Shown here: piece after piece, positions 12,601-27,600 of the stretch | Layout: each line of letters begins with the position of its first letter | Numbering within the stretch: the first letter of the stretch is position 1 | DNA from: an uncultured Selenomonadales bacterium | Lineage (GTDB): Bacteria; Bacillota; Negativicutes; Selenomonadales; Selenomonadaceae | Length of the DNA stretch: 45,452 bases | Direction: 5' to 3' | Assembly (NCBI GenBank): GCA_937901445.1 | Contig: CALDHY010000016.1 | Location: forward strand, 1-45,452 | Made by a program: the position numbers and the translations under genes | Notes under the pieces: generated by a model | What the model saw: the letters and a program-made list of their open reading frames with translations, nothing else | Told to the model about the DNA's origin: nothing | The model's database searches: none

Positions 12601-15600
12601 GGCTGACGGCGATACTCCTGCTGTTAATGCTGTAGGTACATATACTATCAATACTGATGTTTATGTTGCAGCTGACACAAATACAATTTTGAATGTTGCA
12701 ATTAATTCTGATAATACAACTGCATTAGACGCAGGCTCTGTACAGTTGACAACTGATAATGCCAAAGTTACTTTGACTGACGACAACGCTACAGTTGTTG
12801 AAGTTACAGCCGGCGACAGCGTCATTATCGAAGTTGCTACAGGTGGCGTCTTGACTTCAGCAAGCACTCTTAACAGCGGCGATAAATTTACTGTAACCAA
12901 TGGCGATTATGCAGGAACTTATGAATCAACGGCAGTTGGTTTCTTCATTACTACAACTGATACAGCCGGTGCTGAAAGTATTACACGCCTTGACGCTTCA
13001 GCTGATGAAACTACTACTTGGGACGGAACATATACATTTGGCGAAACAGCAGTAAGCAACGTTGTAAAAGTTACAACCGGCAATGAAATTGAAATTGATA
13101 CTGAAACTGCAAATACAGTTTATGTAACTGATGATATGTCTGCTGTTGTTGCAATTTATGACGCAACCGCTAAGACTCTTACAGCTGATACTGATATTGC
13201 AGACGCTAAGAGTATCACTGTAAAAGGTCTTGACGTTGTATTCAGCGGCGACTTCTCCGGTGCTTCAATTTCGCTTTATGCAGATTCAACCGCTACAGAT
13301 GCTGATGCTACATTCAAAGTTACTGCGCCTACTGACAGCACATTCACAGTTGCAACTGCAGGTACAATTACCGGCGCAACCGCTATTACTCTTGAGAGCG
13401 GCACAATCACTGCTGACGCTGCAACTCAAGCTGTAACAGTCGGCGATAGTGTTGCTGTCATTGCAACCAGTACGGATATGGGAACTTACAATGTTGCTTA
13501 TGACGGCAGCGCGGTTACTGTATCTGCTCAAGCAGGCACGGCAACTTACAACATTACCGGCAATGCTACAGTTAATGTTGCGGCGGGCAGTAACAATGCT
13601 ACTTACACAATCGGCGAACAAGAATTTACATTTGATAAAGACGCCGACATTGACAACGACGGCATAGGCTTAGCCTTTACGATTGTAGATGGTAAGGTTA
13701 CTAAGGTTGACCAACTTGATGTTCCTGCCGTTATTACGATTAAAAATAATTCAACCAGTGATTATACCGATTTTTCAATCAATAACGTTAGTGCAACAGG
13801 ATCAACGGCGTGGGCAGTTGATGCCGGTGACGAAAAACAATATGTTGGTGCCGGTGAGCCCAATACGGAAGGAGAAAGTGCAGTGGAAAGAGATACAGGA
13901 AATTATTACATAGTAGTTAGCGATAGTGGAGTAGTAGCTTATCAAATTTCGGAAGATGATAAAATTACTGTCACTGAAACTACTACTGAAGGTTATGGTA
14001 CATATGCAAGTGGAGTAATTACTTTTAATAATGGTCTTGTTCCAACTACAGAAAGTACTTTGGTTATCGTCAATAATTCTTCAAATGATGTTGCAGTTAA
14101 GGCTAACGATGGCTCGTCTTATATTGAAAATCTTAAAGACGGCGCAATGGTACAACTCACAGCTTACAATGCCATGAAAGTAGTTGAACTTAACAGCTCT
14201 AATCAAATCGCAGACGTTACAGCAGCTCCTACAAGCGGCATCATTGAACTTCCTGCAGGCTCTACTTTGACAGTTGCGGGCGAATTCACAATCGCTAACG
14301 CAGGCGAAATTGAATTTACCTCTGAAGGTATTGAACTTACCGGCGATGGTATGGTCGTTGAAAATGCTACTGCCGATACTCAATTCACACTTGCTTTAGC
14401 TACAGGCGGCGAAGGCACTTACCAAATTAACGGCTTGTACTATGATTCTGAAGGCGATGCAGTTGTTATCGCTGATACTACAACTTCAAGCAAACTTTTG
14501 GGCGGTACTGTTCTTCTTACAACCGGCGGCGATTATGCTTCAGTTACAACCAGCGATGCTACAGTTGTTGCAGCTACTGCGGGCGATATTGAAGTTACTG
14601 CAGCTTCCGGTGTTGTTACGGAAATTGGCGCACTTACAGCGGCTGATACTTTCACAATCGATACTGATGCATACAGCATGACAACCATTGGTCTCTTCAA
14701 GGAAGCAACCAGCGGCGATGTTGATGAAATTATTCTCGTTGCAGATCTTACAGCTGATACAACCGGTGCAACCGGCGATTATGCATACAACATTGTTGGC
14801 GATGCTGACGATTGGAAGAAAGCTAAAGAAACTGACGCAGATGCTATTAACTTGATACCTACTGACGTACAAGATGATATTGTTTTCGTCAATTCAGACA
14901 GAACGGCTGTTGTTGCAACTCTCGATTACACTGCAGCTTCAGGCGATGATCCTGTAACTTATGATCTCACTTCCGATACAGGTCTTACCACACCGGCTAC
15001 AATTCAAACTGGTTCTAATGGCGGCGAATTGAAAGCAAACTTTGAAGCTAACGTTGTATCTCAGGTTAATATAACTGTAAACGGCGTTGCATTTGTTGTT
15101 GATACTAATAGTGATGCAACTCCTGAAATTACCGTCAATACAAAAGGCGTAACCAGCGATACAACCTTGTTTGCAGGCGCGATTGTTGTCGATGCTGAAA
15201 GCGCAACTGACGCTCTTAAAGTTACTTCAACCGAAGGTAAAACTCTTACCGTTCCTGCCGGTTCTGCAGTAAATGTTGCAGCTGAAAGCGGTGCAATTAC
15301 CAGCATTACCGGATTGGGCGACGATAAAGAAACTGTTGAATACGACGGCAAGACTTATACTTTCTACGATGGTAATATTGTTACTGTATACGACGGCTCA
15401 ACAACTCAATACTTCTCCGGCAAAGATTCAACAACCAACTTGCTTGATCTTGCTGATACAGGCGACTTTGCTTACTTGGCGATTGGCGCAGATGGACTCG
15501 ACGTTGCGGCGGCTACTGCATTACTTACCGGCACTGTTACAACTGTTTACTGCGGCGAAGATGCTACATATCAAGGCGAACACATTATTGAATTTACGGC

Positions 15601-18600
15601 GGCAACTGAAGGCTATAATTTGGTAAAAGCTGACGGTGCAACTATTGACAACACAATCAACGTTAATGCAGGCGCAACAACACCTTTGACAATTACAGAC
15701 TTTGCGGCGAATGTCACAACAACCGGCTCTGCTACTGTCAATGAAGTTGCATTTACAATGGCTGACGGCACAAGTCTTACTCTTGCAACTGCGGGCGCAA
15801 CCGGCGATACAACTTTGACAAGCGGTACTGTTACCGTAAATGATACTTTGAAGACTACAACTGTTGCTGATTCTGCAGACAGCGGTAAAACAGTTTCTGT
15901 TGCTAACCAAGACACAACTGCTACAACCACCCCGGCAATTACTGTCGCTGCTACAGACGGCGTAATTAGCAGCATTACCGGCTTGGACGAAGGCGAAGTT
16001 GTAACTTATGACAGCACAGAATATAAATTCTATGCAACTGACGCAATAATTACAAAAGGCGATCTCTTGTTCGGTGAACAAACCAACAATACAAATCTTA
16101 CACAACTCACAAGCACGACCGGCACTGTTGGTTATGTACCGCTTACAAATAGTGATCTCAACCTTAATCTTAAGAGTGGCGCGGATATTCTTGATGTTGC
16201 AGATACTGATATTACAAGCGTAATTTACGGACCGAGCACTGATACAAGCTATGCAGGTACTTCAGTAGTTGACCTCGTCAATAACAGCGGAACTTACGAA
16301 TTAACAAAAGCTTACACTGAAACAGTAATTGATGATGACTTTGTAGTTGATGCTCAAAATATTGAAAATGTAGCATTGAAGACTGACTTTGCGGCTGAAG
16401 TTACAACAAGCGGCGACGCTACAGTAAACGGTAATGCATTTGATTCTACAAATGATGACGGCTTGACAATCGAAGCGGCGGCTGACGGCACAACTGCTAC
16501 TTTGACAACAGGTACTGTAACAGTAACCGGCACTTTGACAACTACAACAATTACAGATGCTTCAGGTACACAGACCGGCGGACAAACTGTAGCTTACACT
16601 GCAGGCACAGATAATACTGATGGCGTAAGCGTCAAAGTTACTGATGGCGTTGTAAGTACAATTTCTGATCTCGAAGACGGCGAAAAAGTTGTAGTAACCG
16701 GCACTGACGCTGACGGCACATACGAAAAGACAACTGCAGGAATTATCTGGACTGATTCAAACAACAAACAATATATCTTGAAAGATTCTGCATCATTAAC
16801 TGAATTTAATGTTACTGCAGGCGATGCTGACGTTTGGGCTACAATCAAACAACTTACCTCTGCTGACGTTCTTGAAATTGCAACTGCTACAGATACTGAT
16901 ACAAATATTGCTGTACTTTCAAGCGACGGCTCAAGCCAAGTTGCAACTATTACACGTACTGACGGCGACACTACAGCTACTCCGCCCGTTCTTACAACAT
17001 ATGATATTCAGAAATATGGTGATACTGCAGTTACCGCTATTTCTTCAATTACAATCGACGCAGCCGCAAAAGTTACAACCGGATTTACAACAACGGTTGC
17101 AGCTACAGTTACAGCTGATGGCGACGTTGTAAATGTCAACGATGATGATTATGTTGTTACAAAAGCCGGAAAAGTTGAAATTGCAACCGCCGGTGTTGCC
17201 AATGACACAAGCTTATTTGATGGCACTGTTACTATCGTTGGAGACTCTGACGCTACCAATAAAGAAGTTACACCTTCAGCTACAACTGAAACTGCTATTT
17301 CTTCAGTAAGCGGCGACTTCGCTGTAACTGTAACACAAGGCAACTTTATTTCAATCGATGGCATTGAAAGCAGCGACGGCGAATCCTTCAAAGTTGGAAC
17401 TGATACTTATGTTGCAAGCGGTATTGGTATTATTGCAAACGGCAACGCTCTTGTAGTCGGCACTGCAAGCGACACTTCAAGTACAACTGCCGAAGCTCTT
17501 GCAAGCACAAGTGCAATTTCTGCAGCCGCTATTGAAATTAATTCAGAAACAACTGCCATTACCTATGTTGACGCTGTAGACTCAACTGCTTCCAAGATTT
17601 ATGCAACTTATGACGGCGCGGGCAACCTCACTGCAGGCGCAAATTCAACTGACACTGCATCTGTTACAATTTCAGACAGCACGGCTGTAACCTTTGCAGC
17701 GGGTGGATTTACAGGTGTTGCTGTAACTGCAGGCGGTGCAACATTCGATGTAACTTCAGTTGAAGCATTCACAGTTACCGATAACGTTGTAACCGGCGCA
17801 ACCGACATTACTCTTACAAGCGGTTCACTTGCTCAAGTCGGACAGTCTCAAACAATTTCTGCCGGTGATGCAGGTAAAGTTCAAGTTGATTCTGCTAATG
17901 TTGCTTATACTATTGCTTATGATTCATCTGCAAGTACTGTTGAATTAACAAATATTGCACTCGATGCAAGCGGCACAGCAACCGTTACTTTGACAGGATT
18001 GGGCGGCTCCACAGCTCAAACTACAGACGATACAACTGCTGCAGCTGTAACTTACAAGTTCGGCTCTGCTCAAACATTCGTAATTAGCGGCGATACTGAA
18101 GGCGTAAAATTCACTGTTGATGCAGACGGTCTTGTAACTGCAATTAGCGGACTCGATGCAAAGGCAACTATCGACGTTACCACTGCTACAGATATTACCT
18201 TCAATAACAATACAGAAGCATTCACGGCTGAACAACTCAACGGTCATACTGTTGTTGGTACGCAAGAAGGCAACAACGCGGCTATTGTTTATGACGGCAA
18301 CGCGATCTTAATTTCAATTACAAGCAGCGGACTTGCAATTCATCCTATCGAAGATAATGGCGATATTTTATATAATAGTGACGTTACAAATACTGAAACA
18401 TTCATTGCGTCCTACACTTCCGGCGTTATCACATTGAATGAAGCAATTAAACCTTCTTCAGACTTCACGGTTGTTCTTGAAAATAACACAACTTCTCCTG
18501 TTGCTGTAGTCAATGAAAACGGCGCAGAATATGTTTCAGGTTGGGCTGCTACAACTGCTTATGTCGGTGTACAAATTGTTGACGAAGGAACATTGAAACT

Positions 18601-21600
18601 CGTTACAACCACCGGTGATGAATTGGCAGATGCAACTGCAAGCACTGTTGCAACTCTTGCCGGAACTGTTTCAATTTATGAAAACAGCACTCTTACTCTT
18701 GCTACAGGCTACACAATCACTTCTGCTGATGAAGAAGCTGAAGTTACATTTGCTTCAAATACAATCACTCTTACAGGCGATGAAGTTACAGTTGCCGGAG
18801 CTCCTGCCGCTACAACATTTGTTGCCACTGCTTCAACTGATGAAACTAATCCTTACGCTTACACAATCAATGAAAAGACTTATGATATTGTTGCTGACGC
18901 TACATTTGTTACTGCAGACAGCACCGCTGATCCTCAACTTCAATCCGGTACAGTTGTTGTCAATGCAACCGCTGTAACTTCCACAAACGGCGATACTCTC
19001 AGCTACACTGCAGGTACAGATAATACTGACGGCGTACAAGCACAAGCAAGTAACGGCAGAATTATCAACGTTGCTGATATTGAAACCGGCGAAAGCTTTA
19101 CTCTCAACGATACAACTTACACAATGGCTGAAGCCGGCTTGATTAAAGAAGTTGCGGCAACTGCAGATACAGAAGCAAGTTACTACATTTGGGCTACAGC
19201 TACATCTGCAACCAATACTTCATTCTCCAAGACTCAACTTGAAACTGATTCTAACTGGAATAAACTCATTGTTGCCGAAAACGGCGCGTTGTCCATTGAC
19301 AGCACAGTTGACGCTTACAATTACGAAAACTTGACAATCGTAAATAACTTGCAAGCTCCTACCATTATTTACGGTACATTGACACAAGATACAGAGGGTG
19401 GCACTTATACTATTGCCAATACCGGCGTAACTCTTCAATCTGTAACTCTTCAATCTGTAACTCTTACAGGCGTTGCACTTACTACAGCCAGCACTTTAAA
19501 TGCGCCTATCACTGCAACCACAGTTGCTACTGATGATGCTGAAGCTGTTTCTGCAACCTTTACTGTTGGAAGTACATTCACTGTTGACGCTACAGGCGAA
19601 GTTCCTTCAATTACCGGAACTACTGCTGTAACTCTCACTTCCGGCGAAATTGCAATTCCTTCAACTGAAAGTATCACTGTTACTGCTGCAGGTGCAACCA
19701 TCAATCCTATTAGCGGCGACAGCGACGGCTACAATGTTTCTATTGTCAATAATGTTGCAAATGTTACGGGCTTTGATGCTTCAACTGTTACTGTTGCTTC
19801 CGGTACCGCTTATGTAACAACCAGTGCGTTGAATAACGAAACCAAGACTTATACCATTGGCGGCGTTACATTTACGGTTGCAGGCGATATCGAAGACGGA
19901 ATTACCTTTGAAATTACAAACGGCGCGGTTACTGCTGTTAAAGGTCTGGATCTCGATGCAACTCTTGAAATTAGCGGTATTACCACTGCAAGCATTGCTA
20001 TCAATGAAACCGGCTATACCGATTACACTGTCGAGGACGGCAAAGTAACTGTTGTCGGTATTGGCAGTGAAAACGGCGAAGATGCAGTTGCATTGCTTAA
20101 AGGTGATTCATATGTTGTAAGTTATGACGGCAGCGCAATTACACTTTACAGAATTACCAATGGCGTTATTGAATCTGATAATCCAATTACAAAAGCAACT
20201 CAAGTCGGCAGATACGTTGCAGTTGTAAACGGCGAATTGAGAATTGTTAATAATGCTTGGATGCCTTCAGAAAACAACATTATCGTTATCCAAAACAGCA
20301 GCTCCAATGCTCTTGCAGTTACTAAAGGCGGTACTGATACAAGCGTTGCTGCAACTACAACATTTGCAAGCGCACTTTCCGGCGGCGCAACCTTGCAACT
20401 CGTAAGCGCAAATGAAATTGCAACTGTAGCTACTGATACAGGCGCGGTTGTTGCAACCACACCTACAAGCGGCACGGTCGGCGTTCCTGCAAATATGACT
20501 TTGACTGTTGACGGTCTCGAATTTGCAACTTCAGCAGCAAGCACAATTTCATTCACGGCTGACAGCGACGGCGCAGGCGTAGTAGTTCTTAGCAGTGATA
20601 ATAAAGACAATGTAACTGTTACCGGCGCAGGCAACCTCCAACTCACCGCAGAAAATGCAAATACTGTTTACAATGTCAACGGCAGCGATATTACCGCTTT
20701 TGCAACTGCTGATGTTACTGTAGCTACAACTGATCCGGCTGTAACTCTTAACAGCGGTACTCTCATTGTTACAGATTCAGTAACCACCAAAGCTGATGGC
20801 GCAGTTACTGTAACAGGCGATGCTGACGGTATTAAAGTTGAAGTTGGTTCTGACGGCACAGTTACTTCAATCAGCGATGTTGAAAGTGATGCAACAATAA
20901 CTGTTACATACAACGGCACAACATATTCTATCGTCAACGGCGATCTCACTGTTGGAAATAAAGTTTACAGCGGTATTGTTGAAGCTACCAACATTCTTGA
21001 ACCCGGAACAAGTCCGAGAATTTATGTACCTGTCGAAAACGGCAACACAATTAATCTTACAACAGGCATTGCCGAATTGACTGACGGCGGCTCCGTAATT
21101 TACGGCGTTGGCGATGGTTACAATTCAGATACTTTAGTTGCTACTTTGACTGCCACTGCTGAAGGCGAATACAACCTCGCAAGCGCAACTACATTAACAA
21201 CTGCTATTACCGGCGATGTTGCCGTAACTGCAACTGAAGCTACAATTACCAACGTAACAACTGACTTTGCGGCAACCGTTACAACTCCTGCAGTAACCAC
21301 AGCTGTAAAAGTTAATGACGCAAGCTATCAATCCACCGGCGCAAGCTTGACTGTTGCTGCAACTGCTGACGCTTCAACATTGACAACAGGTACTGTATTG
21401 CTCACTCAAGGCACTGATACTGCAAGTGTACAGCCTTCCGCCACAGATGCAGCCGCTGTAACTGCTACAAGCACAGACGCTACATTTATGGTAACTGTTG
21501 CTGAAGGCGTTGCTACACTCGTTGAAGGCATTGAAGACGGCGAATCCTTCACTGTTGGAGATACTGCATACGATTATAAGAATAGTGAAACCGGTCTCTT

Positions 21601-24600
21601 CCAGACTGTCGGCACTGAAACTGCGGTACACGTTGTAGGACAGACAACCTCACTCAACCTCGCTGCTGATATTAATACTGAATCTGTCATTACAGTTACT
21701 GCAAATAGTGAACTTACATTAACCGGCATTACAGGTATTGTTGTAAATGCTGACAGCACAGTTAAAGTTGCAGATTTGGCACTTACAGACGGTGCATATA
21801 CATTCAACAATGTTGGAACTACTGCTGATGAACTCGTTGACACAATCACTCTTGACGCGGCGGCAACCGGAATTACAACCGGCACAATTAACGCTACTGT
21901 TATTACTACTACCGGTGACGATACAACCGCCAACAAGACTTACACTGTCAATACTGTAAAATTCAACGCGCTCAATGACGGCTCAATTCAAATTGCAGCG
22001 GCTGATAATTCTGCTACACTTTATGACGGTACAGTTGTTCTCGATTCTACAAATGCAAGCGTCGTTGTCGGTGAAGATACACTCACAGTTACAACCGGTG
22101 AAGTTTATGCAACTGCTGAAAGCGGCGCGGCTACTGAAATTAGCGGTATTGATAAAGATGAAGTCTTCAAAGTCAACGATGACACCATTGAAAGAGCGGG
22201 CGTCGGCTTGATTAAGAACGACAACCAATACCTCGACGGTTCCTCTGAACAAGATACTTACCCAATTTCCACAACTTGGACAACTGCTGCTACAATTCTT
22301 GCTGATCCTTCAGCTATCGAACTTACAGCTGAAACTGCAGACGGCGTTTACATTAACAATGCTAAGACTGCTCTTGTTGCAACTTACGCGGCAGATACAA
22401 AGACTCTTACAGCTGATACTGAAGCTCCTGCAACTGTAAGCGTTGCTGATGGTCTCGAAGTTACATTCAACGGCTTTGCTAACGATACAACCGAAATTAC
22501 AAGCGGCGATACAACCTTCAAAGTTACCGAAGGCGACAGCTTCACTGTTGACGGTACTGTTGTTAGCGCGGCAGGTATTACACTCCTTAGCGGCACTCTT
22601 ACCGGCGTAACTGCAAATCAAACTGTTTCTACCGACGGAACTTCTGAAATTAATGTAAGTGCTACACCTGACGCAGGATATACAATCGAACGCAGCGGCG
22701 ATACTGTCAAACTTACAGGTCTTACAACTGCAGCAACCGTAACTTTGACAGGCGCGGCAGGCTCCACCGCTGAAACCGGCGATCTTGCAGGTGCTTCCAC
22801 ACGTTATGAATTTGCAGACGGTCAAGCATTCACTATCGCTAAAGACGTTGCAGACGGCGTTGTATTTGAAGTTGACGCAACAGGTCACGTTGTAGAAATT
22901 ACCGGTCTTGATCTCGATGCTACCATTGAAATTGAAGTTGGCGATTCACCTGTTGAAAAACTTACAATCAATACTCATGAATTTGAAGAAACTGAAGACT
23001 TCAAAGTTGTTGGTTATACTGAAGACCAAGACGACGCAAGAAAAGTTCTTTCAGGTCAATCATTCTTAATCACAGTTACAAGCGACGGACTCGTATTCAA
23101 CGAAACTGACGGCTCCACAATCGGCGGCACAGGCGAACCCGGCGAAAACATTACACTTGAAGACGGCGCAATTATTCTTCCGACAACTATTGTTCCTTCA
23201 AGCAGCAATATCATTATCGTTCAAAATCTTACTTCAGATGCTGTTGAAGTACGCAGTGAAAGCGGCGCAACCATTTACATTGCGGCACTTGCTCAATCTT
23301 CAAATGAAACTACAGCCGTTCGTATCGAAGATCCCGATACTTTAAAACTTGTTGCAATCGACGGCGAAAATATCAGCGATGTTTCCGAAGCTTCCACAAT
23401 CGACATTGCAGAAGTTGAACTTGCTGAAGGTAAGACCTTGAAAGTTGCCGGAGACTTCCAGATTAAGACTTCAAGTGAAGCTACAGGCACTGTTGAATTT
23501 GAAGGCACTGAAATTGGCTTGTCCGGCGAAGATATGACAGCTGCCGATGCTCCTGTTGATACTGTATTCGTACTTAACAAATTGGACGACGCAGAAACTA
23601 CTTACACAATTAACGAAGCACCTTATACCACAGTTTCTGATGAAGTAAACGTTCAAGTTACCTCCGACGGCTCAATTTTGACAGGCGGCGAAGTTGCACT
23701 CGTTGCAGATGGCAGCGTTGCAGTTGAAAGTGGCACAATCGCAGTTGCGGCTATTGCGGCAGAATCTGAAGATCAAAGAATTACAGTTGCTGTTGAAAGC
23801 GGCACAGTTTCAATTAACGGCGTTGACGTTGGCGATTCCTTCACATACGGCGAAAATACCTTCACAATGGCTGAAGCAGGCTTAATCAGTGACGGCAACA
23901 TTTATACTGCACTTGCAGGCGAAACAAGCGTTTCACTTGATGTACTTGATCTTACTGCTGACGGCTGGTCATTGATGGTTGAAGCTCCTGAAGGCGTTCT
24001 CGATCTTACTAACGGAATTGAAGCTGAAAGTGTAACCATTGTTGACGACGTTGAAGCTCCTACTAAAGTTCTCGGTACAGTTTCCAGTGAAGCAGACAAC
24101 GAATACACTGTAACTGCTGATGCTGACAACGGCGAAGAAATTGTTGAAATTCAACTCGGCGCAACTGGTACAACTTTGACAACTGAAGGTATCACTGCTG
24201 ATGTTACAACTGCAAGCGGTTCAGATACTTACACAATCGGCGAAATTTCATACACTGCACATGATTCTGAATTGACAATCAAAGTTGCTGATGATGCACC
24301 TACATTCTATCAAGGTACTGTTGACGCTTCAGAAGATCTTACAACAACCGATGAATTGACTGTTGAAATTACTGAAGGCTCTGTTGTTCAAGTTACCGCT
24401 TCCGAAGGTACAGTTACAAGCATTACCGGCTTGGGCACTGATGAAACTGTAACTTACAACGGATTCACTTACAACTTCTTTGCAAGCGGCGTTATTTCTA
24501 AGGCGGCTGACGGTGAAACTCCGCAATACTTCTCCGGTCAAGACGAAACTGCTAACTTGCTTGATCTTGCTGAAACCGGCGATGTTGCTTACTTGGCGAT

Positions 24601-27600
24601 TGGCGCAGACGGACTTGATGTTGACGCGGCTATAGCATTGCTTGAAAGTGAAGATACTATTACAACTGTTTACTGCGGCACAGATGACGAATACGCAGGC
24701 GAACATATTATTAACTTTGCGGCGGCAACTGAAGGCTATGCTTTAACCAAACTTGCAAGCGATACTGAAGTTGGAGATATTACAATCGTTGCAGGCGCGG
24801 CTGAAACTTTGACAACCGACTTTGCGGCTAACGTTACAACCGACGGCGGAAATATTTCAGTCAACGGCAAAGAATACACCAACGCTAACGACGGCGAAAC
24901 TCTTGAACTTGCTACAGCTGGTGAAACCGGCGATGCTAAAGTTGTAAGTGGTACTGTTGAACTTACCGGCACCGATACTGCAGTTGGTTCTGAAGATGAA
25001 GATAACGTTGTATTTGCGGCAGGTGCTGATTCTACAGTTAACGTTACATTTGAAAACGGCTTAGCAACCACTATCGGTGCTATTGAAAGCGGCGAATCCT
25101 TCACTCTTACCGGTCCGGACGATGAAGGCTCTGATTTAACCGTAACTTACACAATGGCTGACGCAGGCTTGATTAGTCTTGGTTACATTAATACTGAAGT
25201 TGCAGGCGCAGAAACTTTGGAAGTTGAAACTGATTTGGATCCTGAAACTGAAGCTTGGGCTTATATGGTTGCAGTTGATTCTGACGGTACACTTGATCTT
25301 ACTGAAGGTATTCCAATGGATGAAACCTTTGCAAAGATTGTTGACAGCAGAACAGCTCCTACTGCAGTTTACGGCACAGTTGAAGGCGAAAATAACGAAT
25401 ACACTGTAATTGCTGACGCTGACAACGGCGCAGAAATTACAGCAATTCAACTCAACGATGAAGCGGCAACTTTGACAACTGAAGGAATTACCGCAACCGT
25501 TAAGACTGCAAGCAGCTCTGTTGAATACAATGTAAACGGCACAATCTACACTGCAAATAATTCAGCATTAGAAATTGCGGTTGAAGCTGATGAAGTTTCC
25601 TTACTCAACGGCTCGGTTACAGTTTCTGAAAATCTCCTCACTCAAGACGGTGAAACTCTTGAAATTGTTGGAGAAGGCACGATTGTACTTGTAACTGTTA
25701 CCAACGGCACAGTTTCCAGCATTACCGGCTTAGCGTCCGACGGCGAAGAAGTTACCTACATGGGCAAGACTTACCACTTCTTTGAAAGCGGCGTTATCAC
25801 TGTAGACGACGGCAGCGGCACTCTTCAATACTTCTCCGGCAATACTGAATCAACCGATTTGTTGACACTTGCTGACACCGGCGATATTGCTTACTTGCAA
25901 ATTACTGATGAAGGTCTTGACGTTGACGCGGCGGCAGAATTGCTCGGCAGTGCTAACACAATTTCAATCGTTTACTGCGGCAATGACGAAGAATATCAAG
26001 GCGAACACATTATTAACTTTGCAGCAGGCACCGGCGAAAACAGCTACGCATTAACAGCAGTTGTTGAAAACGGTACAGCAGTTGATGTTGGCGATATTAC
26101 ACTTATTGCAGGCGCGGCTGAAACTTTGACAACTGACTTTGCAGCAACCGTTACAACCGAAAATGAAAATATTTCAGTCAACGGCAAAGCTTATGCTAAT
26201 GCAGGCGAAGAACTTGCACTCTACACAGCGGGCGAAACAGGCGATACAGCAGTTGTAAGCGGCACTGTTGCACTTGCAAACGCTGAAACTGCTATTGGCT
26301 CTGAAGATGCAACTATTTTCACAGGCGGCAGCGAAAATATCACTGTAACATTTGCTGAAGGCGCAGCTGAAGAAATTGGCGGTCTTGACAATGTCGGTGA
26401 AACATTCTCAATCACTGAAGAAGGCTCTGACGCCGTAACTTACACTGTAACTGAAGTTGGATTAGTTAAAGACGGCGAATTGTTGACAGGCGCGGCTATT
26501 GAAGATGAAGCCCTTGCAGTATCCGACATTTTGGCAGAGGAAAATTGGACTGCTATTATCGTAGCAACTGACGGCAACCTCACAATCGCAGCCGGTACTT
26601 TGGAAGAAGACGGCGAGGCTTGGGTTGTTGACAGCTTAACTGCTCCTACCACAATTTACGGCACTTTGACAAAGAGCGGCGACGGCTACACAATTTCCAC
26701 TGAAAATGCAACCGACGCGGCAGAATTCGGCACAATCACTGTTGATGGCGTTGTTGTAGAATTTAGCGCGTTCGATGCTGTAAATGCTGCAACTGCAACC
26801 GGCGCGGCAATTACCGTTGAAGGTGCTGACAGCTTCAAAGTTGACGCTACAGGCGATGTTGCAACCGTTGACGGCGCAGAAGCTATTACTCTTACAGCCG
26901 GCAAGATCGCAGTTGCTGAAGATGTTGCTGTAACTGCAAGCGATACTACTGTAAATTCTGTAACTGACGGCTACACAATCGAACTTGCGAGCGGCGCAGT
27001 TACTGTAAGTGAAGTTTCTGCAAACGGCGCAACCATTGACATTGACGGCGCAGCTACTATTACAACTGCAAATCTTGGCAAAGCTGATGCAAAATATACT
27101 GTTGGTGAACAAGAATTTGAATTTGTTGGCGATGCTAACGACGGTATTTCTCTTGTAACTAATGATGAAGGCGTTGTTACTTCAGTTAAAGGACTCGACA
27201 AGAACGCTCTCCTTACAATTACCAGTGCAACCGGCGTAACTGTCAACGAAAGCAACTTTGAACCTACACTTACAGATGATGGAAATTATAAAGTTGTCGG
27301 TACAGGTACAAATGACGGCGACGACGCTGTAGATTTAATGAGCGGTACTTCATTCTATGTTGAATACAGCAGCACAGGACTTACAGTTTACTCAATCGAT
27401 CCTGATACTAAAGAAATTGCAGCTGAAGCTCTTGATTCTGATACAGCAGCAACTTACTTCACAGTTGCAGGTAACACAGTAAGCATTGCCAATGCGGCTC
27501 TCGTTCCTTCAGAAACAAACGGCAATATCATTGTAATTGCAAACGTCGGCGGAGACACTGCAATTTCACTCGAAAAAGACGGTACAATTTATGTTTCCGG

